From: Desulfoscipio sp. XC116 | GTDB taxonomy: Bacteria; Bacillota; Desulfotomaculia; Desulfotomaculales; Desulfallaceae | Assembly: GCF_039851975.1 (NCBI RefSeq) | Contig: NZ_CP156660.1 | Span: 4,097,035-4,161,034, forward strand | Direction: 5' to 3' | Length of the DNA: 64,000 nucleotides | In this document: positions 27,548-35,304 of the stretch, piece by piece | Layout of the letters: each line of letters starts with the position of its first letter | How positions within the stretch are numbered: the first letter of the stretch is position 1 | Position numbers and translations under genes: made by a program | The notes under the pieces: model-generated | What the model was told of the DNA's origin: nothing | The model's input: the letters and a program-made list of their open reading frames with translations, nothing else | Databases searched by the model: none

Positions 27548-29983
27548 TTATAATTTAATTTCAATTTCGTAAATCATATTCCATATCGTATATATGGAAA
27601 CCCTATAGCCACTCTTCAGATTGCTCATAGCTAAAGATTTTCCGCTGCTGTTATGGATATATGCATTACTATTCAGACTGTATCTTTCCCAACTGCTTCC
27701 TTTCACCAGGTAGACGCTTTCATCATCGCTTTCGACACTAAAGGCCAGCTTGCTGGACACTTCCTCCATAACCCTGAACATATATCCGCCGTCTTTATTT
27801 TCTATAACCTCCACCCGGTCGCCAACGGCCAGAGCACCTAGCGAGGAGTATGTTTTACCGTCGTTATTTATCGCGCTGCCGTTACTAAAGGAAAGCGTAG
27901 TGGTTTTGCCATTGAATAATTCCAGGCTCACCTTGCCGCCGTTCATATCAAGGAAAGTAACCCGCCCGTACAGCGGGCTAAGCACCTCCACTGATTTCAA
28001 ATCGTCGCCGCTGAAAACAGCCCGCAGAAGATCGCCTTCATTAATATCATCCACATCGGGATAAGTTACTCCCGGCATAATCAGATCCACTCCGGCTTTT
28101 ATATAGAGCCGGTCGCTGTCTTCATCGTCATCAACCACATCCACCCGGTCTACGGAGTCCCTAACTGTATCAACCCTGTAAATAACCGTACTGCGCAGGT
28201 CAATTTCCATCACTTTATCGCCCGATAACACCAGGTAGGCATATTCGCCTCTTCTAATCTCGTCCACATCATCCCGATTATCTTTACTATTCACGTCGGC
28301 ACTCTTAGCTATAAAGTAAGTTTTTCTTTCGCCGTTATCCCTTTGGAGTTCCAGGATCAAACTGTCGGCGTCAATGCTGGTAATTATGCCGCCCACCTTA
28401 TTATCGGTTTCCAGGTATATAATATCTCCGTCCAGCAGACGAATTTTTACATCCATATCCTGCTGTAAATCCTTTAAGTCCGCATCGTCGTCATCATCTA
28501 CAATAATGCGCGCGTTGCTTAAAACATCATATACAATTAGCGTCCCGTTGCGGTCTTTTAAGGTAATCCGGTCATTAAGCGTGTCCACAGCCATTACCGT
28601 CGCGGTAAGATCATCATCAACCCGGCGGCCGGTAACAGACAAGGATGTCACTTCACCATTATTGATGACCGCCGATACCGTATCCCCCTCCCGCACATCG
28701 GAAATATATGCACTGGTCATACCGGAAATGCTCACCCGCACATTGGCGGGCAAACTATATACATACAGCTTGCCGTTTACTTCAAGGTTAATAAAGTTAT
28801 TAGCGGTATTAAGAGTAATTACTTTACCTGTTACGGATAAGTTTGAGGCAATCTCCAAAATCTCTATGCCGATAACTTCGTCGTCTTCAATGGTAACCTT
28901 AACCTGGTCGCCTTTAATAATGTCTTCCAAGGTAGGCAATCTGACCCCTTGAGCCGTCACATTGACGTAATTGCTCAACCGGTAAGGCTGCAGCCGATTA
29001 TCGCCTAATTGAAGGGTTAGGAACCTGTTTTCCAGGTCCAGGTCGTATACAACGCCTTCTGTTCCCAAGCTGCCGCTCCGTGATTTGACGTTAATGCTCA
29101 TAACATAGCCCTGAGCATCCAAGCCAACATTTACTTCATCTCCCGGCTGCAGAGCATTTAAGCCCTGGCTGCTGGAACCCGCGACAGAAACGGAAGCATT
29201 ATTCGGCAGGTATAAGGTTTTTAGATTGCCCCCCGCCTCTTCCACAACAAATGCGCTGATTTCCGGGTATACCTTCACTATCAGACCGTTGACCGTACCG
29301 GAAACTTGCTGCACGGAGCCGCCGGCGTTTACGCCGGTGTTTGTATTAGTGCCTGCGTCAGGCAATTCGCCGGATGCGCGGCTTAAGAATGAAACCATTT
29401 CCGCCCGGGTGACTTTACGATCGGGCTGAAATGAATTATCAGGATAGCCCGCTATAAGATCATTGTCCTGGGCCACCCTTACGTAGTAAATCGCCCAATC
29501 CGGTATTTTGTGAATATCGGTAAACACGGGCATTAATAATTCTTCCTCGGCCTGGGCTTCTTTACCGATCATCCGCACCAGCAGCCTGGCCACCCAGGCT
29601 CTGTCGGCGTCGCCATAAGCACTGAACTGGTCCGTGTTTTTTATTAAACCATGCTGCAAAGCAAGCCTAATATCGTTTTCCGCATATTCGGGCACCGGGA
29701 AGTTAACCTGAGGCAGTGATCCGGTTGAAGAGGCCTGCAGATTCATTGCCCTAACAGCCATACATACTGCTTCGACCTGGCTAACAGATTTGTTGGGCTT
29801 GAAGGTTCCATCGGTATAACCGCCTATAACCCCCCTGTCCGACATGGTGCTAATTATATTCGCAGCCCAATGGTCGGCCTTTACATCGGAAAAACCGGCC
29901 AATGCCACGCCGCCGCCGGCAATAGACAGCAGCAAGGCCAACGATAAAATCCATAATCCCCTTCGCGGGCTTCGCTTCCTCAT
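27548..29983 (-). CDS. SLH-domain surface protein with repeated beta domains
   Basis: About 811 residues. A signal peptide (MRKRSPRRGLWILSLALLLS..ALA) is followed by three SLH modules: FSDVKADHWAANIIS..GGYTDGTFKPNKSVSQVE, a weaker second, and IPDWAIYYVRVAQDNDLIAGYPDNSFQPDRKVTRAE. These bind pyruvylated wall polymer. The rest is a chain of about eight degenerate 60-70-residue beta modules with repeated GDxV, DLENRFLTLQL and VxVD patterns. It is a wall-attached structural protein, possibly an S-layer component. Start: the upstream GTG overlaps the GGGGGAG ribosome site, so ATG 29983 is preferred. Function beyond wall binding is unknown. Confidence 0.85.
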   Translation of the reverse strand: MRKRSPRRGLWILSLALLLSIAGGGVALAGFSDVKADHWAANIISTMSDRGVIGGYTDGTFKPNKSVSQVEAVCMAVRAMNLQASSTGSLPQVNFPVPEYAENDIRLALQHGLIKNTDQFSAYGDADRAWVARLLVRMIGKEAQAEEELLMPVFTDIHKIPDWAIYYVRVAQDNDLIAGYPDNSFQPDRKVTRAEMVSFLSRASGELPDAGTNTNTGVNAGGSVQQVSGTVNGLIVKVYPEISAFVVEEAGGNLKTLYLPNNASVSVAGSSSQGLNALQPGDEVNVGLDAQGYVMSINVKSRSGSLGTEGVVYDLDLENRFLTLQLGDNRLQPYRLSNYVNVTAQGVRLPTLEDIIKGDQVKVTIEDDEVIGIEILEIASNLSVTGKVITLNTANNFINLEVNGKLYVYSLPANVRVSISGMTSAYISDVREGDTVSAVINNGEVTSLSVTGRRVDDDLTATVMAVDTLNDRITLKDRNGTLIVYDVLSNARIIVDDDDDADLKDLQQDMDVKIRLLDGDIIYLETDNKVGGIITSIDADSLILELQRDNGERKTYFIAKSADVNSKDNRDDVDEIRRGEYAYLVLSGDKVMEIDLRSTVIYRVDTVRDSVDRVDVVDDDEDSDRLYIKAGVDLIMPGVTYPDVDDINEGDLLRAVFSGDDLKSVEVLSPLYGRVTFLDMNGGKVSLELFNGKTTTLSFSNGSAINNDGKTYSSLGALAVGDRVEVIENKDGGYMFRVMEEVSSKLAFSVESDDESVYLVKGSSWERYSLNSNAYIHNSSGKSLAMSNLKSGYRVSIYTIWNMIYEIEIKL

Positions 29984-30208
29984 AATAAAATTCACTCCCC
30001 CGGCATTTTTCTCCTTAATTACTTAATTGAACTTTAATTGCCTGTTTTAACTTCGACACGCATAGCGCCAAGTCCTGTCAAACAAGGAGAAAAAACTAAA
30101 ATCAATTGCAGTGGGGTCAGGCCCTTTGAATGAGAACAGCATAGCTAAACTATGGCGCAAAGGCCGGGCAAATTACATAACCATTTTAAAGCCACTTCAA
30201 GTATTCTT

Positions 30209-30466
30209 TTAGTAGTGGCCTTTGCAACTGGCTATGTAAATATTGTCTTTATCAATGCTATAAATAAGCCGGTGAACGTCAGTGATACGGCGACTCCAAT
30301 ATCCGGACAGCTCATTTTTCAACGGCTCGGGCTTACCCAATCCTTCATTGCCGTTTCTCTCAATGTCTCTTATTAACTCATTGACTTTCTTTAATATTTT
30401 TTTATTCTCCGATTGCCCATACAAGTAATGCCGCCATGCTATATCCGAAAAAACTTTATTCATCAA
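30209..30466 (-). CDS. yoeB: YoeB-family mRNA interferase toxin
   Basis: The 85-aa protein matches Txe/YoeB in length and in its signature segments: FSDIAWRHYLYGQ near the start, GKPEPLKNELSGYWSRRITDVHRLIY in the middle and SCKGHY at the end. The catalytic glutamate, arginine and terminal histidine of YoeB all have counterparts, so the toxin looks intact. It cleaves mRNA at the ribosomal A site when free of its antitoxin. The gene overlaps yefM by 11 bp. Confidence 0.92.
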   Translation of the reverse strand: MMNKVFSDIAWRHYLYGQSENKKILKKVNELIRDIERNGNEGLGKPEPLKNELSGYWSRRITDVHRLIYSIDKDNIYIASCKGHY

Positions 30467-30710
30467 GCAATTCTCTTTTCTTGCCCTTGCCCTTTTTTAG
30501 CTGTTCTATGGATTGCAAAAGTTCATTATAATATTTCGGATTACTTCTCACATAGAGATTTTCCAAAAGGTTATTATACTCCGCTTCGGATAGCATAACT
30601 ACATTATCGCCACGCTCACGAGTAATAATAATCGTCTCAAAATCGTTTGCGGCCTTATCACAATATCTTTTAAAATTTTGCCTTACGGACGAATAGCTTG
30701 TAGCTATCAT
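30456..30710 (-). CDS. yefM: YefM/Phd-family antitoxin
   Basis: An 84-aa antitoxin beginning MIATSYSSVRQNFKRYCDKA, with TIIITRERGDNVVMLSEAEYNNLLENLY typical of the Phd/YefM DNA-binding N-terminal domain. The charged C-terminal part would wrap the YoeB toxin. It neutralises the toxin and represses the operon together with it. A well-formed promoter with two TGTACA boxes is directly upstream. The ribosome site GAGGTGA lies 5 nt before the ATG. Confidence 0.92.
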   Translation of the reverse strand: MIATSYSSVRQNFKRYCDKAANDFETIIITRERGDNVVMLSEAEYNNLLENLYVRSNPKYYNELLQSIEQLKKGKGKKRELLDE

Positions 30711-30729
30711 AAAATCACCTCACGTCAAT

Positions 30730-30758
30730 ATTGTACAGAACAATGTACAATTATGCAA
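30730..30758 (-). promoter_or_regulatory. yefM-yoeB promoter with paired TGTACA operator boxes
   Basis: TTGCAT (30753-30758), a 17-bp spacer and TACAAT (30730-30735) form a sigma-A promoter. TGTACA occurs at 30732-30737 and 30744-30749, 12 bp apart centre to centre, inside the inverted repeat ATTGTAC..GTACAAT. TGTACA is the core of the E. coli YefM operator, so autoregulation is strongly suggested. Confidence 0.75.
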
Positions 30759-30862
30759 GAGAAAACACTAAACAAGGCCGACAACCACCTGAACGGAAGC
30801 AAACCGGAAGAACGGTTGAAAAGCTCTACCAGATTCTCGCATCCGAAAACGGGATAAGCCTA

Positions 30863-31144
30863 TCAACAAGGAGCTCTTTTCTCTTTCTGAACGGGTAAGA
30901 ACCCGTCCCCCTGGTTCCCGGGTTCCCAGTTATTCCAATTTTGTACATATACAGATTGCTTGAGTAATTTTCGCGCTTCTTCGGCCATATCCAACATCAG
31001 TCTACCCGGGTAAAAATGCTGACCGCATGCAGTACATTTTTTAATATTTTCATTCCTGCGAATTATTTTAATACCACTTATTGTTCTTAGTACATCTTGC
31101 CTTATTACTATAACTTCTCCAGCACAAAAGAGGCAAGGTTCCAT
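30863..31144 (-). CDS. YgiT-type zinc-finger protein
   Basis: A 93-aa protein with CLFC near the start and CTAC at about 37-40, the paired CxxC zinc sites of the YgiT/MqsA N-terminal domain, then a short helical segment (LDMAEEARKLLKQ). Such proteins are usually antitoxins or regulators beside a small toxin, commonly MqsR-like or a DUF4258 protein. No such partner is adjacent on the minus strand upstream. The last ~20 residues are encoded by the dispersed GAACCCGTCCCCCTGGTTC repeat, so the original C-terminus has probably been replaced. Confidence 0.6.
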   Translation of the reverse strand: MEPCLFCAGEVIVIRQDVLRTISGIKIIRRNENIKKCTACGQHFYPGRLMLDMAEEARKLLKQSVYVQNWNNWEPGNQGDGFLPVQKEKRAPC

Positions 31145-31325
31145 TTTTGACGTCTCCTATGTAAAGTTATATGTTTATTTTCGTTTAAAACCCAAATTGC
31201 TCATATCCTCCCATACTTCATCAAGCACTAGACAAACTGTGATAACTATAGTTGGTTCACTTACTGTTGTTACAGGGAGTGCATAGCACTACTCCCTGCG
31301 CACTATTGGGGATGGTTGGCTCGGG

Positions 31326-32297
31326 TTAAATCACCTTTCCCACGGCGTCCAATATAATACTCTGTGCTTCTTCAACCGAACCGGCGGCAAATAATTCCGT
31401 TAAGATGCGATCAAGCAAATCCCTATCAGTTAAATGCCGCACCTTTGCCCGAATGCCGCCCGGTTCCACCTTAAACCTGGTTACCATATATATGCAGATA
31501 GCGTCTTGCTTTGCTTTTACTTCTCCAATATTTTCACCTTCCATCCTGCCTTCTTTTATACCTTCCATCCTGCCCTTTTCGTGCCAGTTGGTGGTAATTT
31601 GCATAATCGTAACGGCCTCCTTTCTATCTATTTTATCCAACTCCCGGTTAAACAGCTCTTCTTCTTCACGGTTTAGCTTCAGGTAGGTTTCAAAAAACCC
31701 GCCTAATAGCTCCATGCGCGCCGAGTCTAACTTCATCCGAGCCAGCATGCGCATAAATTCCACCTTGACGCGAACCTTTTCCTCCGCCTTAAATCCCATC
31801 TTGCTCAATAGCGCCGCAGCTACCGGATTGTTGCTGTGGATGTAATTTCGCCAGTTAAGCTTCTTTAATTCCAGCTTGTAAAACTGAAAACGCAGAACGT
31901 CCAGAAAGGAAAATCTCTGTTCAAAAGTGTCCGGCTCATCCCGGTCCTGATCATAGCTAAATACGGCTACGGGAAGTATCTTGCGCCGGTACTTCTCGTA
32001 AAGACGACTAAAATAAACAAACATCCGCGCGTGAAAGTCCCTTTGCACATATGCCTGGGGTTCGACGTGGATTAATATCAGTCCCGGTTCGTTTTTGAGA
32101 CGGGTTTCCACCAGGATATCTACTTCATGCCTGTCTCCGACCGTAACGTCGGTGAAAACCTCCTGCTGCAAGAATTTAATCTCTTTTAAGTCTATGGCTT
32201 GGGCGGCGGCGGGGAAAAAAAGCTGCATGAATTCGGCAAAAAAGGTTTCTAAAAGCTCTTTAAACAGGCGATCATGGTCGATATGGTTTGCACTCAT
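31326..32297 (-). CDS. Rpn/PDDEXK-family putative transposase-nuclease, copy A
   Basis: A 323-aa member of the Rpn family (PD-(D/E)XK nuclease family transposase, PF12784 type). The N-terminal half is FKELLETFFAEFMQLFFP, then HEVDILVET with D60 and VEPQ with E79-x-Q81 as the nuclease core, and FHARMFVYFSRLYEKY. The C-terminal half is helical with a Gly/Glu-rich stretch (GRMEGIKEGRMEGENIGE). Family members promote recA-independent recombination by DNA cleavage. Protein is identical to the copy at 33560-34531. Pyrimidine-rich ribosome site GGAGCCGCG precedes the ATG. Confidence 0.85.
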   Translation of the reverse strand: MSANHIDHDRLFKELLETFFAEFMQLFFPAAAQAIDLKEIKFLQQEVFTDVTVGDRHEVDILVETRLKNEPGLILIHVEPQAYVQRDFHARMFVYFSRLYEKYRRKILPVAVFSYDQDRDEPDTFEQRFSFLDVLRFQFYKLELKKLNWRNYIHSNNPVAAALLSKMGFKAEEKVRVKVEFMRMLARMKLDSARMELLGGFFETYLKLNREEEELFNRELDKIDRKEAVTIMQITTNWHEKGRMEGIKEGRMEGENIGEVKAKQDAICIYMVTRFKVEPGGIRAKVRHLTDRDLLDRILTELFAAGSVEEAQSIILDAVGKVI

Positions 32298-32322
32298 CGC
32301 GGCTCCTTTCTCCTGGTTTGCC

Positions 32323-32514
32323 TTAATTATACCATAATAGACCGAACGAAACGTCTTCCCTTGCTTTTACTTTTATGGACAGTATACAATGGGAATAGAT
32401 GCTATACCCAATACGGAATTTTAGAAGAGGATGCTGGTTTTTTATTGGTGGAAGGTTTTCTTTAAGCTGCTTTTCGGCATGCTTGGTAAAATAAATTTTC
32501 AGGACGATAACCAC
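32323..32514 (-). CDS. Short reading frame upstream of Rpn copy A
   Basis: 63 codons encoding IYFTKHAEKQLKE near the start, which resembles the beginning of DUF4258-type small toxins, but the remainder does not continue like that family. It may be a frameshifted relic carried along with the Rpn gene. No clear ribosome site. Existence as a gene is uncertain. Confidence 0.25.
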   Translation of the reverse strand: MVIVLKIYFTKHAEKQLKENLPPIKNQHPLLKFRIGYSIYSHCILSIKVKAREDVSFGLLWYN

Positions 32515-32748
32515 CTGGTGAATTTTAAAATTTTAATTCATTATACTTGAAAATATTGGATGAAGCAATAAAGAAAAAGTTTATTGTTCAGAAACGAAAA
32601 GCAGCTTTTAACAGAAAAAACCTCCGCTGTGAGGAGAGAGCCGGTGGTTGGCAACTATGACTACGGAACAAAAGGGAAATCTCTTAACATACATACCTTA
32701 AGAAAAAGCATATAATTACTTTTTGAAAAGGAAAGGAGAAGTTTATCA

Positions 32749-33024
32749 TTGGGTACTTTAGAAATTTCAATGGATGAGTTTAAGGAATATAAAAAACTAA
32801 AATTAATATCAGAAATGGCGCCTATCAAGGAAAGAATAAAACTTTTTGAAAATAAATATGACGCCAATTTCAAAAACTTTGAAAAGAAAATAAAACAGCA
32901 CCCTGAAGATTTTGAACTATGGGACGATTACATTGAATGGAAAGCTTACCAAAATAAATTCGAGGATATAAAAGATAAAATTGGTGGTATAAAAAGTGGT
33001 AAAGATACTACAATTACTAAATAA
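32749..33024 (+). CDS. Probable antitoxin partner of the TumE-like protein
   Basis: A 91-aa acidic, mostly helical protein (MGTLEISMDEFKEYKKLKLI.. FEKKIKQHPEDFELWDDYIEWKAY) with no recognised DNA-binding motif. The TTG at 32749 follows AAAGGAGAAG at 10 nt; an ATG at 32770 is an alternative. The downstream TumE-like gene begins before this one ends (29-bp overlap), an arrangement usual for antitoxin-toxin pairs. Assignment rests on that context. It is one of few plus-strand genes, embedded between two direct repeats. Confidence 0.6.
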   Translation: MGTLEISMDEFKEYKKLKLISEMAPIKERIKLFENKYDANFKNFEKKIKQHPEDFELWDDYIEWKAYQNKFEDIKDKIGGIKSGKDTTITK

Positions 33025-33340
33025 AACCGAAATAATAAAATCTTATGAAATCCAAGACTTTAAACATGGGGAAGATTTTTACTATATTAAAGTGCAAGCC
33101 AAATTAGTGAACGAAACAACTCTTTTTATTCGAGAATATGCATCCGAAGAAGATTATAACTATTCCTATCACTGGCAGGAAGATAATTCACAATTAATAA
33201 TTAGGTGGGACAATGCCCCTCATCACAAGCAGATAAAGACATTTCCCCACCACAAACATATAGGGGAAAAGGTTTTACCATCATATGAAATTGGAATACA
33301 TGAAGTATTAACTTATATTGATATCATTCTTAAAAACTAA
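32996..33340 (+). CDS. TumE-family (DUF6516-like) toxin
   Basis: A 114-aa protein with the pattern of TumE/DUF6516 proteins: EIQDFKHGEDFYYIKVQAKLVNETTLFIREY, YSYHWQEDNSQLIIRWDNAPHHKQIKTFPHHKHIG and a final YEIGIHEVLTYIDIIL. The His-rich PHHK motifs are characteristic. The family is classed as a toxin acting with a small antitoxin gene just upstream. I recall the family by pattern only and give moderate confidence. A 75-bp copy of its 3' end survives at 36629-36703. Confidence 0.65.
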   Translation: MVKILQLLNKTEIIKSYEIQDFKHGEDFYYIKVQAKLVNETTLFIREYASEEDYNYSYHWQEDNSQLIIRWDNAPHHKQIKTFPHHKHIGEKVLPSYEIGIHEVLTYIDIILKN

Positions 33341-33354
33341 TTAAGTTTGGCGCC

Positions 33355-33455
33355 CGGCACGGTCTGCGCCCAAGGCTTGAAAGAGCGAGTTGTCATCCAT
33401 ACCGGGCGTAGTCATGTACGCTTGTTCCGTATCTATCCATGTTTTGTTCATCATG
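33355..33455 (-). pseudogene. Fragment of a tolC gene fused after tumE
   Basis: These 101 bp match 36096-36196 inside the tolC gene with about 8 mismatches, in the same orientation. The fragment starts at the shared CGGCACGG directly after the tumE tail. After it, 33456-33468 (AATCTTTGCTCAT) matches 36597-36609, so the intervening ~400 bp of tolC 5' region are missing. It is a relic of a rearrangement. Confidence 0.85.
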
Positions 33456-33559
33456 AATCTTTGCTCATCTTGAAGCCATGTGGAACAATATTAAACTCAT
33501 CGACAACAGGGAGTGCATAGCACTACTCCCTGCGCACTATTGGGGATGGTTGGCTCGGG

Positions 33560-34531
33560 TTAAATCACCTTTCCCACGGCGTCCAATATAATACTCTGTG
33601 CTTCTTCAACCGAACCGGCGGCAAATAATTCCGTTAAGATGCGATCAAGCAAATCCCTATCAGTTAAATGCCGCACCTTTGCCCGAATGCCGCCCGGTTC
33701 CACCTTAAACCTGGTTACCATATATATGCAGATAGCGTCTTGCTTTGCTTTTACTTCTCCAATATTTTCACCTTCCATCCTGCCTTCTTTTATACCTTCC
33801 ATCCTGCCCTTTTCGTGCCAGTTGGTGGTAATTTGCATAATCGTAACGGCCTCCTTTCTATCTATTTTATCCAACTCCCGGTTAAACAGCTCTTCTTCTT
33901 CACGGTTTAGCTTCAGGTAGGTTTCAAAAAACCCGCCTAATAGCTCCATGCGCGCCGAGTCTAACTTCATCCGAGCCAGCATGCGCATAAATTCCACCTT
34001 GACGCGAACCTTTTCCTCCGCCTTAAATCCCATCTTGCTCAATAGCGCCGCAGCTACCGGATTGTTGCTGTGGATGTAATTTCGCCAGTTAAGCTTCTTT
34101 AATTCCAGCTTGTAAAACTGAAAACGCAGAACGTCCAGAAAGGAAAATCTCTGTTCAAAAGTGTCCGGCTCATCCCGGTCCTGATCATAGCTAAATACGG
34201 CTACGGGAAGTATCTTGCGCCGGTACTTCTCGTAAAGACGACTAAAATAAACAAACATCCGCGCGTGAAAGTCCCTTTGCACATATGCCTGGGGTTCGAC
34301 GTGGATTAATATCAGTCCCGGTTCGTTTTTGAGACGGGTTTCCACCAGGATATCTACTTCATGCCTGTCTCCGACCGTAACGTCGGTGAAAACCTCCTGC
34401 TGCAAGAATTTAATCTCTTTTAAGTCTATGGCTTGGGCGGCGGCGGGGAAAAAAAGCTGCATGAATTCGGCAAAAAAGGTTTCTAAAAGCTCTTTAAACA
34501 GGCGATCATGGTCGATATGGTTTGCACTCAT
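33560..34531 (-). CDS. Rpn/PDDEXK-family putative transposase-nuclease, copy B
   Basis: Same 323-aa protein as at 31326-32297, with the D60 and E79-x-Q81 nuclease core intact. Two identical, apparently functional copies in direct orientation around a toxin-antitoxin pair could recombine and excise the middle. Whether the Rpn nuclease itself mobilises this unit or was passively duplicated cannot be told from the sequence. I saw no terminal inverted repeats or target-site duplication. Confidence 0.85.
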   Translation of the reverse strand: MSANHIDHDRLFKELLETFFAEFMQLFFPAAAQAIDLKEIKFLQQEVFTDVTVGDRHEVDILVETRLKNEPGLILIHVEPQAYVQRDFHARMFVYFSRLYEKYRRKILPVAVFSYDQDRDEPDTFEQRFSFLDVLRFQFYKLELKKLNWRNYIHSNNPVAAALLSKMGFKAEEKVRVKVEFMRMLARMKLDSARMELLGGFFETYLKLNREEEELFNRELDKIDRKEAVTIMQITTNWHEKGRMEGIKEGRMEGENIGEVKAKQDAICIYMVTRFKVEPGGIRAKVRHLTDRDLLDRILTELFAAGSVEEAQSIILDAVGKVI

Positions 34532-34556
34532 CGCGGCTCCTTTCTCCTGGTTTGCC

Positions 34557-34748
34557 TTAATTATACCATAATAGACCGAACGAAACGTCTTCCCTTGCTT
34601 TTACTTTTATGGACAGTATACAATGGGAATAGATGCTATACCCAATACGGAATTTTAGAAGAGGATGCTGGTTTTTTATTGGTGGAAGGTTTTCTTTAAG
34701 CTGCTTTTCGGCATGCTTGGTAAAATAAATTTTCAGGACGATAACCAC
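34557..34748 (-). CDS. Short reading frame upstream of Rpn copy B
   Basis: Exact duplicate of the frame at 32323-32514. Same doubts apply: a DUF4258-like beginning (FTKHAEKQLKE), no supporting continuation and no clear ribosome site. Confidence 0.25.
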   Translation of the reverse strand: MVIVLKIYFTKHAEKQLKENLPPIKNQHPLLKFRIGYSIYSHCILSIKVKAREDVSFGLLWYN

Positions 34749-34864
34749 CTGGTGAATTTTAAAATTTTAATTCATTATACTTGAAAATATTGGATGAAGC
34801 AATAAAGAAAAAGTTTATTGTTCAGAAACGAAAAGCAGCTTTTAACAGAAAAAACCTCCGCTGT

Positions 34865-35060
34865 TGCGGTGGCTTTATATATCGCTAAGCCAGACCCAAG
34901 ACCTTGCCGAGCATCCGTATGGAAGCAAACCTGCAGAACCGTCCCCCTGGTTCCTTCCAAGGCCGGCATTGGTTGGTTGACTTTCCCGGAGGGGATGTAT
35001 CTGGAGCGCAATCATACCCTTTCAAAAAACCGCGTCAATGGATATAATATGAACAAGAAG
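34865..35060. other. 196-bp segment present after Rpn copy B, absent after copy A
   Basis: Copy A continues from CCGCTGT directly into GAGGAGAGAGCCGG, while after copy B these are separated by this segment. It contains one GAACCGTCCCCCTGGTTCC repeat (34938-34956). No gene is supported; the plus-strand frame across it starts inside the repeat and resembles nothing I know. Confidence 0.6.
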
Positions 35061-35167
35061 TGAGGAGAGAGCCGGTGGTTGGCAACTATGACTGCGGAAC
35101 AAAAGGGAAATCTCTTTTTCGGTGTATAATACAATAAGCAGCATCTCAACAGCAAAGACCAAATACA

Positions 35168-35204
35168 GAAAAAAGAGACCCGGGGGTTAACTGCCCTGAT
35201 CTCT
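35168..35204 (-). terminator. Terminator downstream of tolC
   Basis: On the minus strand AGAGATCAGGG pairs with CCCGGGTCTCT (one wobble, one mismatch), followed at once by TTTTTT. It is about 100 bp past the tolC stop. The degraded REP-like sequence at 35258-35300 lies between them. Confidence 0.6.
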
Positions 35205-35304
35205 TCCATATCCTCAAGCCTTGTCATGGCTATGAATACAATCTGAGACGCTTAAAGTCCGTCATTTATGAGGAATAAAACGAAGCAATCTCCGCTTTAC
35301 AGCC

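Larger units (their letters stand above)
31272..32630. repeat. 1359-bp direct repeat, copy A (Rpn unit)
   Basis: Identical as far as I compared to 33506-34864, offset 2234 bp. It contains the Rpn-type gene, its short upstream reading frame and, at its left end (31273-31297), the hairpin AGGGAGTGCATAGCACTACTCCCT. The last ~55 bp after copy A (32630-32685) recur after copy B at 35061-35116 with one mismatch, so copy A appears to lack a 196-bp piece (34865-35060). Confidence 0.95.
33506..34864. repeat. 1359-bp direct repeat, copy B (Rpn unit)
   Basis: Second copy of the unit at 31272-32630. Both copies appear identical over the full stretch, which points to a recent duplication or ongoing gene conversion. 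The sequence between the copies is unique (TumA/TumE pair and tolC fragment). Confidence 0.95.

Noticed and set aside
32323-32514. Toxin gene forming a pair with Rpn
   Set aside because: Only the first 13 residues resemble a DUF4258 start; I kept it as a low-confidence frame and do not claim a toxin.
34818-35063. Plus-strand frame of 81 codons after Rpn copy B
   Set aside because: It spans a repeat boundary and a GTCCCCCTGG repeat, lacks a ribosome site and shows no family pattern.
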